Origin: Flavobacterium solisilvae
GTDB taxonomy: Bacteria; Bacteroidota; Bacteroidia; Flavobacteriales; Flavobacteriaceae
Direction of reading: 5' to 3'
Length of the DNA: 64,000 nucleotides
Assembly (NCBI RefSeq): GCF_012911605.1
Contig: NZ_JAAMPT010000206.1
Coordinates: 1-64,000 of the forward strand
Of the stretch, positions 39,485-47,974 are shown one piece after another; the first letter of the stretch is position 1; every line of letters begins with the position of its first letter. The notes under the pieces are model-generated. The model had not been told where the DNA came from, did no database searches, and was given only the letters and a program-made list of their open reading frames with translations. The position numbers and the translations under genes are program-made.

Positions 39485-42400
39485 TTATACATTCGTTTTA
39501 TTCTCCCATTTTTTTCTTTCCGTAATGTAATAAATGATTGGTACAACAATTAAAGTAAGTATTGTTGAAACGATGGCTCCAAATACTAACGAAATTGCTA
39601 ATCCTTGGAAAATCGGATCGAATAAAATGATTACAGCACCAATTACAACAGCTCCGGTTGTTAACAAAATTGGTGTAGTTCTAACTGCTCCAGCTTCAAT
39701 AATAGCTTGTTTTAATAGAATTCCGTCATTCAGTCGGATTTCGATAAAGTCGATGAGTAAGACGGAGTTTCGAACCATTACTCCTGCTAAAGCAATCATT
39801 CCAATAAAAGATGTTGCGGTAAAATAAGCACCTAACAACCAATGTCCGAATACAATTCCGACTAAAGATAATGGGATGGCTGTCATCATAACTATTGGTG
39901 TCTTAAAGTTTTGAAACCAACCCACAATCAACATATAAATAATCACAATTACCACTGCAAATGCTAAACCTAAATCACGGAAAACTTCTAATGTAATTTG
40001 CCATTCTCCATCCCATTTCACGGTGAAATCACTTTCGTCGGATGGTTGTTCCATGTATAATTCGTTGACTTTGTAGCCTTTTGGCAATTTCATCTTTTGC
40101 AATTCTTCGTTCATTCCCAAAATAGCATATACCGGACTTTCTAATGTTCCTGCCATATCAGCTGTTACATAAACTACGCGTTTTTGGTCTTTTCTGTAAA
40201 TTGTTTTCTGCAAAGTATCAGCAACCACTTTAACCAAATCAGAAACTGGAACAACATTGCCTTGACTTCCTTTAATTTTTAAATTCTGAATATCTTGCAA
40301 CGATGTTTTGTCTTTGTCGTCAAGAGACAATACTATTCCAACGCTATTATTAGAATTTTCGTCATACAAATTAGAAACCGGATATTCTTTCAATAAATAA
40401 GTCAAGTTTCCAACAACTTGTTGCGGAGCAATTCCGTTAAGCATTGCTTTTTCTTTGTCGACTTCCAATCGATATTCGATTTGATTGTCTTCGGTCATCC
40501 AATCGACATCAACAATATCTGAGGTTTTTTCTAAAATACCTTTTACTTGATTGGCAACTGCAATTTGATCTTTATAATTTGGACCATAAATCTCAGCAAC
40601 CAATGTTGATAATACTGGTGGTCCTGGTGGAACTTCGATAATTTTGACATTCGCACCATATTTTTTTGCAATCTTTTGCACTTCTGGACGAACAATTTTA
40701 GCAATATCATGACTTTGTAAATCACGGTCTTCTTTGTGCAATAAATTTACTTGAATATCCGCCATATTGCTTCCGCCACGCAAATCGTAATGACGAACCA
40801 AACCATTGAATGTGATAGGTGCAGAAGTTCCGATGTAATTCTGATAATCCACAACTTCTGGAATTGTGGTAAGATATTGAGCAATTTCTTGCGTAACTGC
40901 TGCCGTTCTTTCTAATGTAGTTCCTTCGGGCATATCAACTACCACTTGGAATTCGTTTTTGTTATCAAAAGGTAGCATTTTTACCAAAACGGATTTGGTA
41001 AAAAACATCAAAACTGAACCTGCTAACAAAACAACCGTAATTCCCAACATCACTCTACGTTTGGTAGAGTTTTCTAAAAACGGACGTTCGAATTTGTTGT
41101 AAACTCTATAAATCCAAGAGGTTTCTAATCCTTGTTCGGCTTTGTGTTCTTGATCTTCTTTTTCGTGTAATAAATGATACCCCAAATAAGGCGTAACCGT
41201 TAAAGCTACAAACAACGAAAGTAACATCGCAATAGAAGCACCAATAGGCATCGGACTCATATAAGGTCCCATCATTCCTGACACAAAAGCCATTGGAAGA
41301 ATCGCTGCAATTACTGTAAACGTTGCTAAAATCGTTGGATTTCCTACTTCATTTATCGCAAAAATAGCAGCTTGTTTGAAAGGCAATCGTTTCATTTTGA
41401 AATGGCGGTGCATATTTTCGGCTATGATGATACTGTCATCTACCACAATTCCAACCACGAAAACTAAGGCAAAAAGGGTGATTCTGTTCAATGTATATCC
41501 TAACATGTAGTAAGCAAATAGTGTCAAGGCAAACGTTAAAGGCACAGAAAAGAACACTACTAATCCACCACGCCAACCCATAGCTAGCATTACTAAAAGG
41601 GTTACGGCAACAATAGCAACTCCCAAATGCATTAGTAATTCACCAACTTTATGTGAAGCTGTTTCTCCGTAATTTCTGGAAACCTCAACATGCACATCAT
41701 TTGTGATTAACGTTTTCTTTAAACCTTCAATTTTTTCAAGGATTTTGTCTGCAATTTTCATCGCGTCTGCTCCTTTTACTTTTCCTACTGAAATCGTAAC
41801 GGCTGGATATTCTGATTTGTTTTGGGAATATTTTTCATTGGCTTTTCCGTATCCAAAAGACACATAACTTCTTGGAGTTGCTGGTCCATCTTGAATTTTA
41901 GCAACTTGTTTTAAATAGACAGGCATATTGGCATTTACACCAACTACCAAATTCTCGACATCTTCTGAAGTGGAAAGAAATTGTCCTGTTGTAAGCAAAT
42001 ATTCTTTATCATTTGAAACAAAACTTCCCGATTGTGAACTACCATTATTGGCTTGAATCATTTGCATAACAACCAAAGCATCCACACCATTTTCGGCCAT
42101 TTTATCTTTGTCTAAAACTACTTTTAGCTCACGCGTTCTTCCACCAATTTCTTTGGTAATGGCAACATCTTTTACTTTTTCTATTTCAGACGTAACTTCT
42201 TCCGCAATTTGACGAATTTCAAAATCGTTTAATGTTTCGCTCCAAAGTGTCAATCCCAACATTGGAACATCATCAATAGAACGTGTTTTCACCATAGGTT
42301 TGTAAACGCCTTTTGGGAACATGTTTTCGTTTTTCATTAACTCGTCGTATAATTTTACATACGAGCGTTCGGAATCTTCGTCTACATAAAACTGCACAAT

Positions 42401-42688
42401 AATCATGGCTTGACCATTCATCGCCATACTATGCAAATGTTCCACTCCTTTGATGTTTGATAGTACTTTTTCGAGTGGTTTAATCACTCTACTTTCCACT
42501 TCTGCTGGACTTGCTCCTGGATAACCAATCATAACATCGGCCATGGGAACATTGATTTGAGGTTCTTCTTCGCGAGGAATTAAGAACGAACTATATACGC
42601 CAATTATCATCAAACCTACCATCAATAAAATGGTTAATTTAGAGTTGATGAAAAAGTGGGCTATTTTTCCTGATATACCTTCTTGCAT
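39485..42688 (-). CDS. RND-family efflux permease
   Basis: A 1067-residue inner-membrane resistance-nodulation-division pump with two halves of six helices and two large periplasmic loops. Hallmarks are SFLIPREEEPQINVPMADV, PGASPAEVESRVIKPLE, the TM4 proton-relay region VVGIVVDDSIIIAENMHRH and the C-terminal half motif GMIALAGVMVRNSVLLIDFIE. The PREEEPQI start is typical of a branch distinct from AcrB/CzcA, often near YgaP and rhodanese genes. The substrate is not known. It forms a tripartite pump with the adaptor and TolC genes immediately upstream. Confidence 0.92.
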   Translation of the reverse strand: MQEGISGKIAHFFINSKLTILLMVGLMIIGVYSSFLIPREEEPQINVPMADVMIGYPGASPAEVESRVIKPLEKVLSNIKGVEHLHSMAMNGQAMIIVQFYVDEDSERSYVKLYDELMKNENMFPKGVYKPMVKTRSIDDVPMLGLTLWSETLNDFEIRQIAEEVTSEIEKVKDVAITKEIGGRTRELKVVLDKDKMAENGVDALVVMQMIQANNGSSQSGSFVSNDKEYLLTTGQFLSTSEDVENLVVGVNANMPVYLKQVAKIQDGPATPRSYVSFGYGKANEKYSQNKSEYPAVTISVGKVKGADAMKIADKILEKIEGLKKTLITNDVHVEVSRNYGETASHKVGELLMHLGVAIVAVTLLVMLAMGWRGGLVVFFSVPLTFALTLFAYYMLGYTLNRITLFALVFVVGIVVDDSIIIAENMHRHFKMKRLPFKQAAIFAINEVGNPTILATFTVIAAILPMAFVSGMMGPYMSPMPIGASIAMLLSLFVALTVTPYLGYHLLHEKEDQEHKAEQGLETSWIYRVYNKFERPFLENSTKRRVMLGITVVLLAGSVLMFFTKSVLVKMLPFDNKNEFQVVVDMPEGTTLERTAAVTQEIAQYLTTIPEVVDYQNYIGTSAPITFNGLVRHYDLRGGSNMADIQVNLLHKEDRDLQSHDIAKIVRPEVQKIAKKYGANVKIIEVPPGPPVLSTLVAEIYGPNYKDQIAVANQVKGILEKTSDIVDVDWMTEDNQIEYRLEVDKEKAMLNGIAPQQVVGNLTYLLKEYPVSNLYDENSNNSVGIVLSLDDKDKTSLQDIQNLKIKGSQGNVVPVSDLVKVVADTLQKTIYRKDQKRVVYVTADMAGTLESPVYAILGMNEELQKMKLPKGYKVNELYMEQPSDESDFTVKWDGEWQITLEVFRDLGLAFAVVIVIIYMLIVGWFQNFKTPIVMMTAIPLSLVGIVFGHWLLGAYFTATSFIGMIALAGVMVRNSVLLIDFIEIRLNDGILLKQAIIEAGAVRTTPILLTTGAVVIGAVIILFDPIFQGLAISLVFGAIVSTILTLIVVPIIYYITERKKWENKTNV

Positions 42689-42691
42689 TTT

Positions 42692-42730
42692 TTTTTGTTT
42701 AAAGTTTAAGGTTTAAAAGTTTAAAGTTGT
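42692..42730. repeat. Tandem GTTTAAA-type heptamer repeat
   Basis: Variants of GTTTAAA (GTTTAAAGTTTAAGGTTTAA) repeat about four times between the adaptor and permease genes, inside the operon. It is one of several gap-repeat types seen in the window. Confidence 0.6.
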
Positions 42731-42760
42731 TTTCTATCTAAACTTAAAAACTGCGACCGA

Positions 42761-43849
42761 TTACTGAATACTTACCAAAGCTCCGTTATACAATTTCCCT
42801 TCTGCTGAAACGATGTATTGCTCGTTAGCCGATAATCCTGATAATACTTCTACTTGATTTCCGAATGATTTTCCGGTTCTTATCCATCTTAAAATGGCTG
42901 TTTTTTCGCCAGCTATGGTGTAAATTCCTGTTAGTTGTCCTTGTTTTACCAAAGCACTTTCTGGTACCATAACTTTATCTGATTTTATTGTTGTTTCTGT
43001 TTTAGGTTTGTTGGCAATTGGAAATTGAACATTAACAAACATTCCTGATAAAATGGCTTTATCGGTTGTATTCAATGTTATTTTTACCAAATATTGTCCG
43101 CCTGTATTTTTAGCTGAACCACTTACTTCAGAAACTTTTCCTGCTAGTTCTTTGTTGATTGATTTTACTAAAACTTTAACTGGCATTCCGTTAGTAATTT
43201 GAGCAATATCACTTTCAGAAACCATAGCGGTTACTTGCATTCTTGAAACACCTTCCACGCTAACTAAAGGCATTCCTGGATTGGCCATATCGCCTTCTTT
43301 AACAAACGTATTGGTAACTTCTCCTGAAAATGGAGCGGTAATATTAGAATAAGAAAACTGTGCCATTACTTCGTTTTTCATTTGTTTGGCGCCTTCTAAA
43401 CCAGCTTTAGCCATTTCATATCGCGAAATCATATCGTCTAATTCTTTTTGAGAAGCACTTTGCTGATTGAATAAAGCTGTAAATCTTTCGTAATCTTTTT
43501 TAGCATTATTGAAAGCTGCAGTTGCTTGTAGAATTAAAGCATCAACTTGTGCTTTTTTGGCTTTTAAGTCGGTGTTGTTTACACTTACTAAAAGTTGTCC
43601 TGCTCCTACTTTTTGTCCCACTTTTACGTGAACTTTAGTAACATAACCCATCATTCTAGTCGACACATTGGCACTGTTTTCAGCTTCAATTTTTCCGCTT
43701 GCGGTTATAAATGGCGCATTTGAATCGGCTGAAATTCCGCTTACTTGAACTGCAATGGCTGGTTCGTTATTGGTTGCTTCTTTCTTGTCTTTTCCACATG
43801 AAAGGAATAAGATAGTTGAAAGGATTAAGATTGCTATTGTTTTTTTCAT
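42761..43849 (-). CDS. RND periplasmic adaptor (membrane fusion) lipoprotein
   Basis: A 362-residue HlyD/AcrA-type adaptor with a lipobox (STILFLSC, Cys 18). Domains in order are lipoyl (GYVTKVHVKVGQKVGAGQLLVSV), an alpha-helical hairpin (about 85-150), a second lipoyl half (SYSNITAPFSGEVTNTFVKEGDMANPG), a beta-barrel and a membrane-proximal domain. It bridges the RND permease and TolC in the periplasm. It has the same strand and order as the pump operon. The gap before it carries palindromic repeat copy D. Confidence 0.92.
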   Translation of the reverse strand: MKKTIAILILSTILFLSCGKDKKEATNNEPAIAVQVSGISADSNAPFITASGKIEAENSANVSTRMMGYVTKVHVKVGQKVGAGQLLVSVNNTDLKAKKAQVDALILQATAAFNNAKKDYERFTALFNQQSASQKELDDMISRYEMAKAGLEGAKQMKNEVMAQFSYSNITAPFSGEVTNTFVKEGDMANPGMPLVSVEGVSRMQVTAMVSESDIAQITNGMPVKVLVKSINKELAGKVSEVSGSAKNTGGQYLVKITLNTTDKAILSGMFVNVQFPIANKPKTETTIKSDKVMVPESALVKQGQLTGIYTIAGEKTAILRWIRTGKSFGNQVEVLSGLSANEQYIVSAEGKLYNGALVSIQ

Positions 43850-43869
43850 TTTTATGTTTTTTTTATTTG

Positions 43870-43932
43870 GAACACAGATTGAAGAAATTATAATAATTTT
43901 AAAAATTTCTCTGATTTCCCTAATCTGTGTTG
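43870..43932. repeat. Palindromic repeat family 1, copy D (inside the efflux operon)
   Basis: Left arm AACACAGATTGAAGAAATT (43871), right arm ending CTAATCTGTGTT (43931). It includes 30 nt (43882-43911) identical to copy A at 3304-3333, and an extra segment in the right arm. It lies between tolC and the adaptor gene. Confidence 0.85.
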
Positions 43933-43938
43933 CTTTAA

Positions 43939-45252
43939 TTATTTAGTTAAAAATTGCAAATACTGCTTAGTGAAATTATATTCGAAAACTGATTGTAAAT
44001 GCTCCAATTCTTTTTGGAACATTTGGGTTTCAGATTGTAGTAAATCGATTGTTTTTTCTAATCCCTGTACGAAACGATTTTGTCGAATTCTATAAGCTTC
44101 CTGTGATTGTTCAAAAGCTAATTGTGAAAGATTGACTTTATTTTCAGCATCTTTTAGCTGACGATTAGCTTTATTTAATTCTAACTGGCTTTGTTTTTTA
44201 TATTGTTCTGTTTCCACTTCAGATTTTTGATAATCGGCTTTGGCTTTTTGAAATTTTCCAATCGATTTATATCCATCAAAAACATTCCATGAAAATTGTG
44301 CACCAACTAAATATCCTTTGGCAGAAGTTCCTAAGAAATTTTTATCATATAACTCATAACTTCCAAATGCATTTAATCGTGGTAAAAAAGTCATTTTAGA
44401 AGATTGCATCATTTTAGCATAAGCATCAGTAGATTTTTTCATAGCTTGAATGTCTTTTCGGTTATCTGACAAGGCAACTTTCATTTCTTCAACCGAAATT
44501 ACATTTTCCAATTCTTCAGTAGGTTTGTAGATTTTACCATTAGTATCTTCATTCAATAGAAAAGCTAAATAATCGGAAGCATTTTGCACATTACTTTTAG
44601 CATACTGCAATTGATTTTCGATTTCGTTTACACGAACTTGAACGTTCAACAAATCGGTTTTTTGCAACATGCCTTGTGTAAAATAATTCTCAACTAATTT
44701 CAAATTGGCATTTCCTGTTGTATTGGCATTTTCTAAAACCTTTACTGCTTTATAAGCCAATTGAAGTTGCATATAAGCCTTAAAAAATTCTAATTCCAAA
44801 TATTCTTTGGTACGTTCGGTTTGCAATTGAAAAGCTTCCATTTTTGCTTTGGCTGCTTGTCTTCCATACCAACCGTCAACGTTTATCAAAGGCTGCTGTA
44901 TTTCAACTTTTGTGGCAAAATTTTGAATTGCTTTTGGGTCATTTAATAAGGTCGGATTAAAATCAGCTTGGGTTAAAATTTCCTGATTCAATTTGGAACC
45001 AAAAGCCATTAACGGATTAGTTGTAGAAATTCCGGTATGCGACACATTGATATTGGGTAGAAATAAGGCATTAGATTGATTGTAATCTGCCTTTGCCGAT
45101 TGATATGCTTTCTCGGCAATTTTGATCTGCAAATTCTTTTCGGAAATTCTTTGCATCAAATCACTTTTGGAAATTGACAAAGTATCTTGACTGAAACCAA
45201 AAAGCGAAAACAAAAATACTCCTGAAAAAATGATACTACTTATTCTCTTCAT
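43939..45252 (-). CDS. TolC-family outer-membrane efflux protein
   Basis: A 437-residue outer-membrane channel with a signal peptide (IIFSGVFLFSLFGFSQ) and two repeated OEP domains of long coiled helices plus strands (KAYQSAKADYNQSNALFLPNINVSHTG and KMMQSSKMTFLPRLNAFGSYE). It completes the tripartite pump with the following adaptor and RND genes and is the first gene of that operon. Its promoter has a perfect -7 element at 45277-45284 and an operator-like palindrome at 45307-45320. Confidence 0.93.
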   Translation of the reverse strand: MKRISSIIFSGVFLFSLFGFSQDTLSISKSDLMQRISEKNLQIKIAEKAYQSAKADYNQSNALFLPNINVSHTGISTTNPLMAFGSKLNQEILTQADFNPTLLNDPKAIQNFATKVEIQQPLINVDGWYGRQAAKAKMEAFQLQTERTKEYLELEFFKAYMQLQLAYKAVKVLENANTTGNANLKLVENYFTQGMLQKTDLLNVQVRVNEIENQLQYAKSNVQNASDYLAFLLNEDTNGKIYKPTEELENVISVEEMKVALSDNRKDIQAMKKSTDAYAKMMQSSKMTFLPRLNAFGSYELYDKNFLGTSAKGYLVGAQFSWNVFDGYKSIGKFQKAKADYQKSEVETEQYKKQSQLELNKANRQLKDAENKVNLSQLAFEQSQEAYRIRQNRFVQGLEKTIDLLQSETQMFQKELEHLQSVFEYNFTKQYLQFLTK

Positions 45253-45276
45253 AACTGTTTATTCTGAATTATGAAG

Positions 45277-45284
45277 CAAAAGTA
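45277..45284 (-). promoter_or_regulatory. -7 promoter element of the tolC-RND operon
   Basis: Minus strand TACTTTTG, a perfect match 24 bp upstream of the tolC ATG. The operator-like palindrome begins 22 bp further upstream. Confidence 0.7.
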
Positions 45285-45306
45285 GAAACGTAAAAAGTGC
45301 TGTACA

Positions 45307-45320
45307 GTTACAAATGTTAC
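45307..45320 (-). promoter_or_regulatory. Candidate Crp/Fnr-type operator upstream of tolC
   Basis: Minus strand GTAACATTTGTAAC fits the palindrome GTnACAnnTGTnAC. It differs by one base from the site at 47147-47160 and has the identical 22-bp gap to its -7 element. Assuming transcription starts about 6 bp after the -7 element, the centre lies near -42, the class II activator position. Confidence 0.6.
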
Positions 45321-45337
45321 AGAGAGATTTTTGAGCA

Positions 45338-45372
45338 AAAAAAACGTCCCGAAAAATTCGAGACGTTTATAA
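45338..45372 (-). terminator. Imperfect terminator after the Cys/Lys-rich small gene
   Basis: AAACGTC-c-CGA pairs with TCG-a-GACGTTT, flanked by A and T stretches. On the minus strand it ends the small-protein transcript before the tolC promoter. Confidence 0.7.
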
Positions 45373-45389
45373 TTTTAAGAAGAAATCAA

Positions 45390-45587
45390 TTATGCTTTTT
45401 TCTCTTCAGCTTTTTTAGAAGCGCAACAACCTGCTTTTTTCTCTTTGCTACATTCTTTTTTATCTTCTGTAGTAGTTGATTTTTCGGTTTTTGCTTTTTT
45501 CTTTTTGTCTTTTGTTGGCTCAGATGCATTAGCATTTACTGAAAACAAGAATGCCGCAATAGCAAACATTGAAACGATTTTTTTCAT
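45390..45587 (-). CDS. Small exported Lys/Cys-rich protein
   Basis: A 65-residue protein with a signal peptide (MKKIVSMFAIAAFLFSVNANA) and a mature part of about 44 residues that is very rich in Lys, Glu and Thr, with cysteines in DKKECSKEKKAGCCASKK. No known domain. The exported cysteines next to a persulfide dioxygenase and an efflux pump suggest metal or sulfane-sulfur handling, but this is inference. It has its own perfect -7 element at 45630-45637 and its own terminator. Confidence 0.65.
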   Translation of the reverse strand: MKKIVSMFAIAAFLFSVNANASEPTKDKKKKAKTEKSTTTEDKKECSKEKKAGCCASKKAEEKKA

Positions 45588-45629
45588 CTTTTATAATTTT
45601 TAGTATTAATAATCAATTTTTTAGTAAAT

Positions 45630-45637
45630 CAAATTTA
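45630..45637 (-). promoter_or_regulatory. -7 promoter element of the Cys/Lys-rich small gene
   Basis: Minus strand TAAATTTG, a perfect TAnnTTTG match 43 bp upstream of the ATG. No GTnACAnnTGTnAC site is seen near it. Confidence 0.55.
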
Positions 45638-45686
45638 TATTTTATTTTGAATGATTGTTATTATTTAACATTAATTTCTGCTTAAT

Positions 45687-47096
45687 TTATGATTTTAATG
45701 TTGAAGGACAAACAAAATTGGTTCTTTTAATTCCTGTATTTTTAATCGCTGCATAACCGCCTTTTACATCAATTACATTATGATAACCTCTTGATTTCAA
45801 GATTGATGCTGCAATTACAGAACGATAACCTCCAGCACAATGGATATAAAAATCATCTTCTTTTGGGAATTCCGCTAAATGTTCATTGATAAAATCCAAA
45901 GGCGTTGAAGGAACATTTTCAATGTGTTCGGCTTCATATTCACCTGGTTTTCTCACATCAAAAACCAAAGCTTCGTTTTTCATTTTCTCTTCTAATTCTG
46001 AAGCTGTTACACTATTTAAAGTATCATATTCCAAACCAGAATTTTTCCAAGCGTCAAATCCGCCAGCCAAAAATCCTAGGGTATTGTCATATCCAACCCG
46101 CGATAAACGAGTTATTGTTTCTTCTTCGCGACCTTCGGGAGTTACTAAAAGAATAGGTTGTTTATAATCTAAAATCAAAGCACCAACCCAAGGTGCAAAT
46201 TGTCCGTCAATGCCAATAAAAATAGATTTCGGGATATGTCCTTTTGAAAAATCATCTTGATGACGAACATCTAAAATTAAAGCATCGGTTTCATTGGCAA
46301 CGGCTTCGAAAGTTTTGGCATCAAATGCTTTGGCTTCCGAAATAATATCTTCTACATTTTGATAACCTTCTTTATTCAACTTCACATTCATCGGAAAATA
46401 AGCTGGCGGTGGCAATAATCCATCGGTAACTTCTTTGATGAATTCTTCTCGTGTCATATCAGCTCGCAAAGCATAATTGGTTGCTTTTTGGTCGCCAATA
46501 CTTCCAACGGTTTCTTTGCTTAGATTTTTTCCACAAGCACTTCCTGCACCATGCGCTGGATAAACGATAACATCATCTGCCAAAGTCATTACTTTGGAAC
46601 GCAAGCTGTCAAACAGAATTCCAGCCAATTGTTCTTGAGTCATGTCGGCCGCTTTTTGAGCCAAATCTGGACGACCAACATCGCCTAAAAACAACGTATC
46701 ACCACTAAACAAAGCGAAATCTTTTCCTTCTTTATCTTTTAACAAATAGCAAGAACTTTCCATGGTATGTCCAGGTGTATGAAGACAAGTGATGGTAATT
46801 TCTCCCAATTGAAAAACTTCGCCATCTTTTGCAATATATGCTTCAAATGACGGATTAGCATTTGGACCATAAATAATTGTTGCACCAGTTTTTTCCGCTA
46901 ATGTCACATGTCCCGAAACAAAATCGGCGTGAAAATGGGTTTCAAAAATGTATTTGATTTTGCTGTTGTTTGCCGTTGCTTTATCCACATATTGTTGTAC
47001 TTCACGCAGCGGATCGATGATTGCCACTTCGCCATTGCTTTCAATATAATAAGCACCTTGCGCTAAACAACCGGTATATATTTGTTCGATTTTCAT
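45687..47096 (-). CDS. Persulfide dioxygenase-pseudorhodanese-rhodanese fusion (CstB-like)
   Basis: A 469-residue cytoplasmic three-domain enzyme. The N-terminal metallo-beta-lactamase domain has the iron ligands of ETHE1-type persulfide dioxygenases: His54 and His56 with Asp58 (THFHADF), His110 (HTPGHT), Asp133 region (SGDTLF) and His182. A first rhodanese-like domain (about 270-355) lacks the catalytic cysteine (LLVTPEGREE). The second (about 365-460) has Cys420 in HCAGGYRS. This layout equals that of Staphylococcus CstB, which turns persulfides into thiosulfate. It follows the TauE and regulator genes and has its own -7 element and operator-like site. Confidence 0.92.
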   Translation of the reverse strand: MKIEQIYTGCLAQGAYYIESNGEVAIIDPLREVQQYVDKATANNSKIKYIFETHFHADFVSGHVTLAEKTGATIIYGPNANPSFEAYIAKDGEVFQLGEITITCLHTPGHTMESSCYLLKDKEGKDFALFSGDTLFLGDVGRPDLAQKAADMTQEQLAGILFDSLRSKVMTLADDVIVYPAHGAGSACGKNLSKETVGSIGDQKATNYALRADMTREEFIKEVTDGLLPPPAYFPMNVKLNKEGYQNVEDIISEAKAFDAKTFEAVANETDALILDVRHQDDFSKGHIPKSIFIGIDGQFAPWVGALILDYKQPILLVTPEGREEETITRLSRVGYDNTLGFLAGGFDAWKNSGLEYDTLNSVTASELEEKMKNEALVFDVRKPGEYEAEHIENVPSTPLDFINEHLAEFPKEDDFYIHCAGGYRSVIAASILKSRGYHNVIDVKGGYAAIKNTGIKRTNFVCPSTLKS

Positions 47097-47116
47097 AATT
47101 ATCTTAATTTATAAAA

Positions 47117-47124
47117 CAAAGTTA
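47117..47124 (-). promoter_or_regulatory. -7 promoter element of the persulfide dioxygenase gene
   Basis: Minus strand TAACTTTG, a perfect match 20 bp upstream of the ATG at 47096. Confidence 0.7.
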
Positions 47125-47146
47125 ACTCAATTTGAATTGTCAAAAT

Positions 47147-47160
47147 GTGACAAATGTTAC
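47147..47160 (-). promoter_or_regulatory. Candidate Crp/Fnr-type operator upstream of the persulfide dioxygenase gene
   Basis: Minus strand GTAACATTTGTCAC, matching GTnACAnnTGTnAC and 13 of 14 bases of the tolC site. The gap to the -7 element is 22 bp, the same as at tolC. Confidence 0.6.
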
Positions 47161-47173
47161 TTTTAGTATTTTT

Positions 47174-47974
47174 TTAGGAAAAAAATAATTCTTTAGAGAT
47201 AATGTAAATTCCCATCAATAGCACAAACCAACCAAAAGAAGTTTTCAATTTTTCTCCGGAAACTTTTTTGGAAAGAAATCCGCCAATCAAAACTCCAATA
47301 ATTGAACAAGCTGTGAATATCAAAATGAGTTTCCAATCTAATTTTTGTGTTCCAATATCACCTAAAAAACCTAATAACGATTGAATAGCTACAATAAAAA
47401 GCGACGTTCCAACTGCTATTTTCATTGGTGTTTTTGCCATAAAAAGTAATGCCGGAATAATTAAAAATCCGCCACCAGCACCAACAAATCCGGCAACTAA
47501 CCCAATAAAAAGTCCTTGAAGAAATATTCCAAGATAGTTTAATTTATCATCGTCAGTAGTGATTTTTTCTTTTACTGGTTTTATCATTCTTATGGATGCG
47601 AACATCATTACAATAGCAAAAACCACCATAATTAAAACCGATTTTTTCAGCGTAAAAAAAGAAGTCGAAAAAATGATTTCAGGAATATTTGGCACGATAA
47701 ATTTTCGGGTAATAAAAACTGCTAAAACCGTTGGAACACCAAATAAAACCACCTTTTTAAAATCAACTAATTTTTCTTTTGCTTTTTGAATTCCACCAAA
47801 CAAAGCAGATGTTCCAACCACAAATAAAGAATAAGCAGTTGCCAAAATAGGTTCGATTTTCATTACATAAACCAATATCGGAACGGACAAAATAGAACCA
47901 CCGCTTCCAATTAAACCTAAAGTAATTCCAACAAAAACCGCTAAAATGTATCCAATGATTTGATTGATTTCCAT
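47174..47974 (-). CDS. TauE/SafE-family sulfite/sulfur-compound exporter
   Basis: A 266-residue inner-membrane transporter with about eight helices in two halves, each starting with a Gly-rich signature (GLIGSGGSILSVPILVYV and GLVAGFVGAGGGFLIIPALLF). TauE/SafE proteins export sulfite, sulfoacetate or related anions. Here it would remove oxidised sulfur made by the persulfide dioxygenase. The ATG overlaps the regulator's stop codon by one base, so the two are translationally coupled. Confidence 0.88.
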   Translation of the reverse strand: MEINQIIGYILAVFVGITLGLIGSGGSILSVPILVYVMKIEPILATAYSLFVVGTSALFGGIQKAKEKLVDFKKVVLFGVPTVLAVFITRKFIVPNIPEIIFSTSFFTLKKSVLIMVVFAIVMMFASIRMIKPVKEKITTDDDKLNYLGIFLQGLFIGLVAGFVGAGGGFLIIPALLFMAKTPMKIAVGTSLFIVAIQSLLGFLGDIGTQKLDWKLILIFTACSIIGVLIGGFLSKKVSGEKLKTSFGWFVLLMGIYIISKELFFS

